Below are positions 1 to 4,902 of a stretch of 9,034 bases of DNA, in pieces; position 1 is the stretch's first letter; each line of letters begins with the position of its first letter. Source of the stretch: Candidatus Atribacteria bacterium 1244-E10-H5-B2 (GTDB lineage Bacteria; Atribacterota; JS1; SB-45; 34-128); the NCBI GenBank assembly GCA_003575245.1, contig NMQN01000313.1, forward strand, positions 1 to 9,034, in the 5' to 3' direction. Position numbers and translations under genes: made by a program. The notes under the pieces were generated by a model. That model was not told where the DNA came from, made no database searches, and saw nothing but the letters and a program-made list of their open reading frames with translations.

Positions 1-607
1 AGTTTTTACTTACCCGCTCGGCTATGGTCTCAAAGTCTTTAGCCTGGTAAAGTTCGGCAAGTTCCTGTTCTTCTTCTAAATAGTTGCGTTCAGTCGCTAT
101 CTCCTCATCAAGCTTGAGCAATTTCTTTTGATACTCCTTACCTATAAATTCAAAGGTAAGCTCGTGTATTGCCTGGGTAAATTCATAACCCCCTTTTAAC
201 TTCTCCTGCCTCTGCCGGCTGATGATCTCTACCGCTTCTTTTGCGTCTACCCGTCTAATCTTTGCCAGCTCGTCTAATGCTTGCCTTATCTCCCTATAAA
301 TAGGATAAATCTCAAAATCCCTTAAGAGTGTGCCTAAAGTTAAAAATTGAGTTCTTGCCTTTAAATAAATGCTCTGGGCATCAAGCTCCGCATAACCGAT
401 GAGTCGCCAGCTATTATTATAGCGGTTAAATTCGTCTACTTCGTTGTTGTTTTTTGGTGTCCAGCCTTCGCTCAAAGCAGTTAAATCCGCCTCGGTTAAA
501 AATCCATTGCCTTCTTTCCTCTTGCTTACGCTGTTAGCCATCATAAGTAAAACCCGCTCCTTCGGAGTAAGGTTTCCTCTTTGTAATAACTTGCTAAAGT
601 TTCTCAT
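1..607 (-). CDS. Hypothetical protein of the integrated element, C-terminus beyond window
   Basis: An uninterrupted reading frame of 202 codons runs from an ATG at 607 to the window edge with no stop, so the 3' end is missing. The start is supported by AAGGGAG (617-623), nine bases upstream. The N-terminal part (residues 13-22, LTPKERVLLM) and the stretch around residues 50-65 (EGWTPKNNNEVDEFNRYNN) look compact. The last 45 or so residues are rich in Glu, Lys and Leu and are probably helical or coiled coil. I see no signal peptide, membrane segment or catalytic motif and do not recognise the family. It lies 28 bases downstream of the Cys3His gene and is probably co-transcribed with it. By position it is cargo or a core gene of the mobile element; its function is unknown. 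Confidence 0.8.
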   Translation of the reverse strand, partial: MRNFSKLLQRGNLTPKERVLLMMANSVSKRKEGNGFLTEADLTALSEGWTPKNNNEVDEFNRYNNSWRLIGYAELDAQSIYLKARTQFLTLGTLLRDFEIYPIYREIRQALDELAKIRRVDAKEAVEIISRQRQEKLKGGYEFTQAIHELTFEFIGKEYQKKLLKLDEEIATERNYLEEEQELAELYQAKDFETIAERVSKN

Positions 608-635
608 CTTATTAAACTCCCTTCAAAAACCTAAT

Positions 636-1019
636 TTAATATCCCCGCTTCTTAAATAACAGTTGCTCTATCGCATCTAATTTATCGTTAAGTTGTGCTG
701 TCTCTAAAGCCTTTATTAAATGTCCAGTCAATACCCCTAAACAGTTGGCTACCTTTACATCAAGCTCTCCAGCCCTGACCCGGTTAATGGTATCTACCAG
801 CAATAAGACTACGTCTTTGGGTGTCTCTAAAGTCATAGGTGGCAGAGGTTCGGCTATGGTCAAGGCTCTCCGGTTAGCCCCGCCCCGGGTCTGGTCAAGC
901 TTCTTCTGCTCTTTCCTGATAGCGGGGTTGTGTAGATAGCAAAATTTGCTCCCTTTCATAGCATAAGCCCCGCACTGTCTCCCGTTGTCTTTGGTGTATT
1001 TGCACTTCTTATCTGCCAT
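636..1019 (-). CDS. Small Cys3His (probable zinc-binding) protein, 127 aa
   Basis: The N-terminus holds C6-x9-C16-x10-C27-x2-H30, a spacing typical of a small zinc-binding knuckle, with basic residues around it. After a Lys/Arg-rich linker (residues 35-52) comes a mostly helical second half (about 65-125) with no motif I recognise. The start at 1019 is backed by a GGAAGG Shine-Dalgarno just upstream. It sits 31 bases after the MerR-like gene and 28 bases before the next gene, so the three probably form one transcript. Similar short C...C...CxxH proteins are common in phages and integrative elements, and nucleic-acid binding is a reasonable guess. No enzymatic function can be assigned. The zinc call rests only on the residue pattern. 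Confidence 0.8.
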   Translation of the reverse strand: MADKKCKYTKDNGRQCGAYAMKGSKFCYLHNPAIRKEQKKLDQTRGGANRRALTIAEPLPPMTLETPKDVVLLLVDTINRVRAGELDVKVANCLGVLTGHLIKALETAQLNDKLDAIEQLLFKKRGY

Positions 1020-1050
1020 TTAATCGCCTTCCTTTCTTCTCTGCCCGCCT

Positions 1051-1320
1051 TTAGTTTGCCTGTCTCTTTATAAAGTAGCTGATAATAGCGGTCAGGGTCT
1101 TGCCCTGCTTCCGCAATTTCAATATCTCTTTAAGTCTCCGGGTGGCTTCTGCCCTGGGGTAATATTTGGCAAGCCGGTCTCCCCTCTGCTCATAAGGTAA
1201 AAGCCCCAGCTCACTATAATATTTAATGGTCGAATATCTGACCCCGGCAAGTTCGGCAAGCTCGGCAAGCTTTAAAAACTCCCTCTGTTTAATCTGCTCT
1301 AAATTCCTTTTTGTCGGCAT
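1051..1320 (-). CDS. MerR-type helix-turn-helix regulator or excisionase-like protein, 89 aa
   Basis: Residues 16-55 read as a winged helix-turn-helix of the MerR kind: LKLAELAELAGVRYSTIKYY forms the helix-turn-helix, and SELGLLPYEQRG followed by KYYPR forms the wing. The remaining residues (57-84) form the second helical pair. At 89 residues it has only the DNA-binding domain, without the dimerisation coil or effector domain of full MerR regulators. Such minimal proteins in mobile elements act as repressors or as excisionases that help the integrase. The start has a G-rich Shine-Dalgarno (GGGGGG, about eight bases upstream). It lies about 106 bases downstream of the integrase gene, and a perfect 11-bp inverted repeat precedes it, a plausible own operator. 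Regulator versus excisionase cannot be decided from sequence. Confidence 0.8.
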   Translation of the reverse strand: MPTKRNLEQIKQREFLKLAELAELAGVRYSTIKYYSELGLLPYEQRGDRLAKYYPRAEATRRLKEILKLRKQGKTLTAIISYFIKRQAN

Positions 1321-1336
1321 AGTCTAATCCCCCCTG

Positions 1337-1374
1337 TTTCTACTTCCTGTAATTAGGATTATCGGAAGTAGAAA
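1337..1374. repeat. 11-bp perfect inverted repeat upstream of the MerR-like gene, candidate operator
   Basis: TTTCTACTTCC at 1337-1347 is mirrored exactly by GGAAGTAGAAA at 1364-1374, with 16 bases between. On the minus strand the spacer begins with GATAAT, which could be a -10 box, but no clear -35 is visible. Dyads overlapping a promoter are the usual binding sites of MerR-type proteins, so autoregulation is a reasonable inference. It could also be an excisionase or integrase arm site, or simply an RNA hairpin between the integrase and regulator genes. Confidence 0.6.
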
Positions 1375-1426
1375 GTTATTTATTAAACACTATCTTTTTA
1401 ATCTGCTTAACCTCTCTCGTCTCCGG

Positions 1427-2350
1427 CTAAAAGTTGACCCCGTCAAAAGCCTTATAAAAGCGGGGCAGGTCTGCCTCTCTCTTAATGCTGTCATTATAAA
1501 CTTGTAGCATTTCCAGGCTCTTGTGCCTGGTATACTGGGCTACCTCTAACAGGTCGCCTTTATAGGTCTTGATCAGTTTAGTAGTGAAATAATGCCTAAA
1601 CCCGTGTGTGGTCTTGTTGATCCCCAGTTCCGCCAGGGTAGCCTTTACAATACCCCTTATCGCCCTGGTAGTAAGCCGGCGGTTGCGAGAATTATTGCTC
1701 TGGCTGGTAAATAAAGCCCCGTCAGCTATCTTATTAGTCCTTAAATATTCTCGTAAAGTCTTACAGGTCTCCGGGTGTAAGTTGATCAGTTCTTTATCGT
1801 CTTGCCCCTTGCCCTGTATAAAAGCGGTCTTACTCACAAAATCAAGGTCTCTGACCTCAAGCCTGATCAGCTCTATCTGTCTTAATCCCTGTAAGGTCAA
1901 TAAGACTAATATAGCCTTTAGCCTGGTAGTCTGGGGGGTATTAGGCAGTGGTCTTATCTTCTCCATTAAAGCGCTAATCTCCTCATCGGTCAGCCCGTCT
2001 TTTTTGTGTTTCTTGCTCTGTCTAAAGGTCTTTATATTCTGGGTTATATCGGCAGGCAAGACCCCCTGGCGGTTAAGCTCCTTCAAGAAGACCCGGGCGG
2101 TAGTAAGGTATTTGTTTTTTGTGCTTACGCTTAAATCCGTCCGGTCGGTTAATTCCCTTTTGAAGTCTAAAAAGCTGTTGCGGTTGATCCCCTGCCTGCG
2201 GGTAAAGTCAAGAAATAAACCTATGCGGGTCTTATAGTCGGCTCGGGTAGTCTCCCTGACGTCTAAGAGGTCAAAGACTTTTTCAGCTTTAGCCCGGGCA
2301 TCGTCAAGGGTCAGTTCGTTATTCCCTGTCGTTATAATATCTTTTCTCAT
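1427..2350 (-). CDS. Tyrosine recombinase / integrase, 307 aa, catalytic set intact
   Basis: This is a site-specific recombinase of the phage-integrase/XerCD family, which cuts and rejoins DNA through a covalent 3'-phosphotyrosine. Residues 15-110 form the SAM-like N-terminal core-binding domain. Residues 118-300 form the catalytic domain with R157 (GLRQIEL), K181 (QGKGQ), H249-x-x-R252 (HGFRH), H276 (TRHKS) and Y285 (LQVYND). All six are present and the length is normal, so the enzyme is probably active. There is no long N-terminal arm-binding domain and no integron-specific insertion. The ATG at 2350 has AAGGGGG six bases upstream and a consensus promoter at 2386-2414. The gene is the outermost one of the element and is read inwards, the usual arrangement beside an attachment site. 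G+C is visibly higher than in the genes to the right. Confidence 0.95.
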   Translation of the reverse strand: MRKDIITTGNNELTLDDARAKAEKVFDLLDVRETTRADYKTRIGLFLDFTRRQGINRNSFLDFKRELTDRTDLSVSTKNKYLTTARVFLKELNRQGVLPADITQNIKTFRQSKKHKKDGLTDEEISALMEKIRPLPNTPQTTRLKAILVLLTLQGLRQIELIRLEVRDLDFVSKTAFIQGKGQDDKELINLHPETCKTLREYLRTNKIADGALFTSQSNNSRNRRLTTRAIRGIVKATLAELGINKTTHGFRHYFTTKLIKTYKGDLLEVAQYTRHKSLEMLQVYNDSIKREADLPRFYKAFDGVNF

Positions 2351-2385
2351 CTTATCCCCCTTGTCATTTTAAACTTACTACTTAT

Positions 2386-2414
2386 ATTATAATGATAGAG
2401 GTAAGAAATGTCAA
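2386..2414 (-). promoter_or_regulatory. Consensus sigma-70 promoter for the integrase gene
   Basis: On the minus strand TTGACA (2409-2414) and TATAAT (2386-2391) are separated by exactly 17 bases. Both hexamers match the consensus perfectly. Transcription would start near 2379, giving a leader of about 30 bases before the integrase ATG, with the AAGGGGG ribosome site inside it. Confidence 0.85.
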
Positions 2415-2521
2415 CTTTTCTTGTTATCCCTTTTTAGAACGCCATTCTATTTTTCTTCAATCTCTTAATATTCCTTTTTCTAATCTATCTCACAAAGTCA
2501 GAGCCTGTGACCTTGCCGTTA

Positions 2522-2550
2522 GTTAATAGTATCAGCTTGATAGTATTAAC
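2522..2550. repeat. 29-bp imperfect palindrome, candidate recombinase core / attachment site
   Basis: GTTAATAGTATCA (2522-2534) and TGATAGTATTAAC (2538-2550) are inverted copies around GCT, with one mismatch per arm. Read as 11-bp arms around a 7-bp centre (CAGCTTG), it has the geometry of a tyrosine-recombinase core site. It lies about 170 bases upstream of the integrase start and directly abuts the 48-bp direct repeat. The attachment-site role is inference; the partner end is off the window. Confidence 0.5.
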
Positions 2551-2598
2551 TTTTAAATATCCCTGCCCCCTTTAGATAAAAGGTTATTAAAAAGAAGG
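2551..2598 (-). repeat. 48-bp perfect direct repeat, copy A (downstream of folT)
   Basis: These 48 bases are identical to 3473-3520, offset 922. The segment contains the loop and 3' arm of a hairpin completed just outside the repeat. On the minus strand CCCTGC (2602-2607) pairs with GCAGGG (2561-2566), then TT, a bulged T and CCTT pair with AAGGGG. The loop keeps ACCTTT (2579-2584). Unlike copy B, no AAAGGT ribosome site follows; the sequence changes at 2550/2551 into the candidate attachment palindrome. It may be an orphaned regulatory RNA, an attachment-site repeat, or a dispersed genomic repeat. Confidence 0.9.
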
Positions 2599-2611
2599 AA
2601 AGCAGGGGATC

Positions 2612-2728
2612 GGCAATCCGGGGGGTTAGTAGCCCGTGAGGTTGTTTATTTAAGGCAGATAGAAGAATTTGTATAGAAAAAACTATCTCCTTAGGTTTTG
2701 CAACCTCTCCTAATTAGCCCGGATCACC
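2612..2728 (-). other. 117-base nested hairpin, candidate structured RNA
   Basis: Four stems nest inside one another: 2612-2622 with 2718-2728 (11 pairs including two G-U on the minus-strand RNA), 2626-2629 with 2710-2713 (4), 2638-2644 with 2701-2707 (7, perfect), and 2651-2662 with 2683-2693 (11 with one bulge). That is 33 pairs with an apical loop of 20 bases. It lies four bases upstream of hairpin copy A in the minus direction. No T-run follows on either strand, so it is not a simple terminator. It could be a riboswitch aptamer, a small RNA or a fold-back repeat. I recognise no known RNA family. The pairing is seen directly; function and strand are inference. Confidence 0.5.
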
Positions 2729-2871
2729 AAAATCTACGAATAATTTTCCTACCGATAATTTTATTTTTACAATTTAAGTTTTTATTTTTCATATTTTCTA
2801 ATATTACAAATCTCCTCTCGTTCTTCGTAAACTTTAATGGCGAAAAATAATATTAATTAAATTAGTAAATC

Positions 2872-3402
2872 CTAAATCTTATGTGATTTGGTAATTAAAA
2901 TGTTTCTCTTTAAAATTATATTTATGGTATAGGTATAGAGAAATATTTGAATGGGTTCTGCCACCATTCGCGGAGGCATTAACACTTCCCAGGGAAGTCC
3001 GAATAAAATATTTAAAAAATACGGTATTAAAATAATAGAAGTTATCACCTGACCCACGGTAATAGCTATACCCAAATCAAAAACATTAGGTTCACTTTTT
3101 TTCATTAAAACCAAGATAATCGCTGGAATTATTCCGGTCAAAGCAGAAGTTAGAGTAAAGTGAGGCATATAAATCCCCATAGGATTGATGAAGTATCCTA
3201 ACAGATCAGAAAAGGCTCCGATTAGCCCTCCAGCTAATGGACCAAATATAATGCCTCCTAAGATTATAGGTAATTTCCCCAGACCAATCCTGATTCCCTC
3301 CACCCCTCCAATAGCAACACGTAGACTGGCTACCCGAGTTAAAATTATACTTAAAGCAATCAGAAGACCCATAGTGGTAATTTTATAGGACGATATTTTC
3401 AT
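2872..3402 (-). CDS. folT: ECF transporter S component, FolT-like folate uptake protein
   Basis: This is a small, very hydrophobic membrane protein of 176 residues with about six helices, the size and layout of substrate-binding (S) components of energy-coupling factor transporters, which dock on a shared EcfT-EcfA-EcfA' module. The FolT-type pattern is visible: an N-terminal ALSIILTR helix, IRIGLGKLPIILGGIIFGP (about 37-55) with R38, a GAFSDLLG turn (62-69), YMPHFTLTSALTG (78-90), and a C-terminal helix after PRMVAEP (144-150). No EcfA or EcfT gene lies in the window, so it would use a module encoded elsewhere. AAGGAGGG precedes the ATG by an unusually long 11-12 bases, and the stop of the 18-codon leader ORF overlaps the start, so translation may be coupled. 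Folate is the best guess; another S-component substrate is possible. Confidence 0.8.
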   Translation of the reverse strand: MKISSYKITTMGLLIALSIILTRVASLRVAIGGVEGIRIGLGKLPIILGGIIFGPLAGGLIGAFSDLLGYFINPMGIYMPHFTLTSALTGIIPAIILVLMKKSEPNVFDLGIAITVGQVITSIILIPYFLNILFGLPWEVLMPPRMVAEPIQIFLYTYTINIILKRNILITKSHKI

Positions 3403-3455
3403 TCTTTTTCTTTCCCTCCTTGATATAAAAGACTAATCATTTTATTTAATTTCAT
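3399..3455 (-). CDS. 18-residue leader peptide overlapping the folT start
   Basis: The ATG at 3455 opens a short frame (MKLNKMISLLYQGGKEKE) that ends in a TGA sharing bases with the folT ATG (ATGA, 3399-3402). It has its own ribosome site, AAAGGTGA (3461-3468), five bases upstream. The folT Shine-Dalgarno lies within its QGGK codons. Ribosomes finishing here could restart on folT, and translation of the leader would cover or uncover the folT site. The peptide shows no run of one amino acid, so classical attenuation is unlikely. It is short enough to occur by chance; the good ribosome site and exact overlap argue for it. Confidence 0.5.
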   Translation of the reverse strand: MKLNKMISLLYQGGKEKE

Positions 3456-3460
3456 AATTA

Positions 3461-3574
3461 TCACCTTTAAATTTTTAAATATCCCTGCCCCCTTTAGATA
3501 AAAGGTTATTAAAAAGAAGGGAGCAGGCATGACAGCCTCGGACCAAAAGTAAAAATGGATCCGGATTGCTGTCA
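3461..3574 (-). promoter_or_regulatory. Candidate translational riboswitch upstream of the folT leader
   Basis: Two hairpins precede the leader ORF. The first pairs TGACAGC (3568-3574) with GCTGTCA (3530-3536) and, inside it, CGGATCC with GGTCCG around one bulged T. The second is a perfect 11-bp stem (3517-3527 with 3484-3494) with a 22-base loop. That loop contains ACCTTT (3501-3506), complementary to the leader's Shine-Dalgarno AAAGGT (3463-3468), so a loop-to-ribosome-site pseudoknot could switch translation off. The sequence does not resemble the THF, TPP, FMN, SAM, preQ1 or cobalamin consensus as I know them. No promoter consensus is visible between kbl and this region, so it may be read through from kbl. 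Ligand unknown; a folate or one-carbon compound would suit the gene. Confidence 0.5.
3473..3520 (-). repeat. 48-bp perfect direct repeat, copy B (upstream of folT)
   Basis: Identical to 2551-2598. The identity covers the 3' arm, the whole AT-rich loop and part of the 5' arm of the second leader hairpin, plus ATATTTAAAA after it. Outside the repeat the 5' arms differ between copies, yet both still pair with the shared 3' arm. The two copies bracket folT, so recombination between them would remove 922 bp containing the gene. Confidence 0.9.
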
Positions 3575-3600
3575 GTATCTAAAACCATCACTTAAATCTG

Positions 3601-4833
3601 CTAAGCTTTTTCTTTATAATCTTTTAAAACACTTAGAGCATAATCGATATCATAAGGAGTATGGTCAGCATTGATTTGAAATCTTATTTCTTCATCGCCT
3701 TTGGGGACAACCGGATAATTAAGGCCTGTGCCAAGAATTCCATTTTCAATAAGATAATTTACCAACTCTGTGGTTTTTTTAGTATCTCTTATCATTAAAG
3801 GAACAATAGGATGGTTACTTTCAATAATTTCATATCCTAAATCAAGGAGGCCCTTTTCAAATTTCTTGGTCATCTGGTGAAGATGAATTAAAATGTCTTT
3901 CCCCTTTTCGCTATTAAGTATTTCTAAAGATTTCAGGGCAGCGCTTGCCTCAGCAGGGGAGATAGGGTTAGAGTATATGTACATCGGTGCCGTTTCTCTC
4001 AAGTAAGTGATAACAGTTTGATTGGAAGTTACATATCCGCCATTTACTCCAAATGCTTTACCCAGGGTTCCCACTAATACATCTACCCCCTTTGCATTAG
4101 TATATTCTTCTGTTCCCCGACCGGTCTTTCCATAAGCACCAATACCATGAGAATCATCTACCACTAACAGAATATTTTCCGGGAATTCCTGGTCGTATTT
4201 TTTAGAAAGGTTGGAAATAATATCCAGGGGGGCATAATCGCCTCTCATGCTGAATATGCCGTCAGTGATAATGATTAATCTTTTTGCTTGGTCGATAGAT
4301 TCTTTTATTTTATCTTCGAGTTCATCCATGTCCAGATGTTTATAGATTTTTTTATCCTTAGGCCGGGAGAGTCTAAGGGCATTAATTATGCAGTTGTGGT
4401 TTAACTCATCACTTATTACAATGGTGTCAGAAGTTATAAGAGGGGTTAAAATACCTACCATGGTTGAATAAGCTGAGCTGAACAACATAGCATCTTCTCT
4501 TTGATGAAATACTGCTAATTTCTTTTCTAATTCGCGGTGAGGTTGGAATGTTCCACTGATAAAACGGACAGCCCCTGGCCCAACTCCATATTCTTTGGTC
4601 ACTCTTTCTTTTTCCTGGATGATTTCCCCCCTTAAAGACATTCCCAGATAAGAATTAGAATTCATCCTAATAAATTCCTGCTCGCCTTTTCCTTTTAAAA
4701 AATATCTTGGACCTTTTTCTCCTTTAGCTTTTTTAACTTTAGTTATAATGTATTCTTTTCCTTTTAATCGTCCTTCGTTTTTTAACTCTTTTAGAGTTTG
4801 AGAAAGAACTTTCTCTAAATTATTTAATCCCAT
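3601..4833 (-). CDS. kbl: Glycine C-acetyltransferase (2-amino-3-ketobutyrate CoA ligase)
   Basis: This is a PLP-dependent alpha-oxoamine synthase that cleaves 2-amino-3-oxobutyrate with CoA to glycine and acetyl-CoA in the cytoplasm, the second step of threonine degradation. The family signature is complete: SNSYLGM (59-65), GPGAVRFISGT (85-95), DELNHNCII with H146, TDGIFSMRGDYAPL (190-203), VDDSHGIGAYG (225-235) with D226 and H229, and the PLP-binding lysine K259 in GTLGKAFG. The C-terminus RFQINADHTPYDID is also typical. At 410 residues it is slightly longer than the usual 398 or so, with extra residues at the N-terminus. GAGG lies seven bases before the ATG. Serine palmitoyltransferase-like or KAPA synthase-like members share the fold, but the neighbouring threonine dehydrogenase makes Kbl the best call. 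Confidence 0.9.
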   Translation of the reverse strand: MGLNNLEKVLSQTLKELKNEGRLKGKEYIITKVKKAKGEKGPRYFLKGKGEQEFIRMNSNSYLGMSLRGEIIQEKERVTKEYGVGPGAVRFISGTFQPHRELEKKLAVFHQREDAMLFSSAYSTMVGILTPLITSDTIVISDELNHNCIINALRLSRPKDKKIYKHLDMDELEDKIKESIDQAKRLIIITDGIFSMRGDYAPLDIISNLSKKYDQEFPENILLVVDDSHGIGAYGKTGRGTEEYTNAKGVDVLVGTLGKAFGVNGGYVTSNQTVITYLRETAPMYIYSNPISPAEASAALKSLEILNSEKGKDILIHLHQMTKKFEKGLLDLGYEIIESNHPIVPLMIRDTKKTTELVNYLIENGILGTGLNYPVVPKGDEEIRFQINADHTPYDIDYALSVLKDYKEKA

Positions 4834-4848
4834 TTTTTATCCTCATTA

Positions 4849-4902
4849 AATTAGTCGTTAGTATTTAGTTAGCTAGTTAACTGGTTTATTGGTTAATTAG
4901 TT
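4849..4902 (-). repeat. Degenerate tandem octamer (AACYARNT) between tdh and kbl
   Basis: On the minus strand five consecutive 8-mers (AACTAATT, AACCAATA, AACCAGTT, AACTAGCT, AACTAAAT; 4902-4863) are followed by two 7-mers (ACTAACG, ACTAATT) down to 4849. The run starts inside the last codons of tdh and fills most of the 52-base gap before the kbl ribosome site. It may be a slippage-generated spacer; no regulatory role is evident. Confidence 0.6.

Larger units (their letters stand above)
1..2550 (-). mobile_element. Right end of an integrated mobile element (integrase end)
   Basis: The integrase, MerR-like, Cys3His and hypothetical genes form one co-oriented block whose G+C exceeds that of the right-hand genes: rows 1621-1680 and 2041-2100 hold 35 and 37 G+C of 60, against 18 and 12 in rows 6301-6360 and 6781-6840. 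The right boundary is placed at 2550, the end of a 29-bp palindrome and the point where similarity to the repeat copy at 3473 stops. The left end is outside the window. I see no conjugation, replication or capsid genes, so phage, ICE or small integrative element cannot be told apart. Confidence 0.65.
2351..2871. other. 521-bp intergenic region between integrase and folT
   Basis: No convincing gene lies here. From left to right it holds the integrase leader and promoter (to 2414), about 100 AT-rich bases that may carry integrase arm sites, the 29-bp palindrome (2522-2550), the 48-bp repeat with its hairpin (2551-2607), the long nested hairpin (2612-2728) and about 140 very AT-rich bases after the folT stop. 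I see no tRNA or tRNA fragment and no hairpin followed by a T-run that would mark a terminator. Confidence 0.7.

Noticed and set aside
1608..2237. 209-codon plus-strand frame opposite the integrase
   Set aside because: It is the antisense shadow of the integrase gene, which has all catalytic residues; the plus-strand translation shows no domain and no ribosome site.
2434..2458. Possible terminator TAGAA/TTCTA followed by TTTTT on the plus strand
   Set aside because: The stem is only five pairs, it faces no plus-strand gene, and the T-run is part of generally AT-rich DNA.
2612..2728. Long hairpin as the folT transcription terminator
   Set aside because: No T-run follows on the minus strand; the next bases are GATC and the G/C-rich hairpin of copy A.
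2724..2792. 22-codon ORF on the minus strand (MKNKNLNCKNKIIGRKIIRR...)
   Set aside because: It has no ribosome site at a sensible distance, is made of AT-rich codons expected by chance and runs into the arm of the long hairpin.
2351..2871. tRNA gene or tRNA 3' fragment as the integration target
   Set aside because: No T-arm (GGTTCGAATCC-like) sequence, acceptor pairing or CCA end can be found on either strand.
1427..3520. Integron with folT as a gene cassette between attC-like repeats
   Set aside because: The recombinase lacks an obvious integron-specific insertion, folT points the same way as the integrase and not away from it, and the repeats lack the paired RYYYAAC/GTTRRRY core boxes of attC sites.
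3456..3600. Known THF riboswitch before folT
   Set aside because: The gene makes it likely, but I see neither the characteristic GGAGAGU-type start nor the paired core of that class; the layout here is two separate hairpins plus a loop/ribosome-site pairing.
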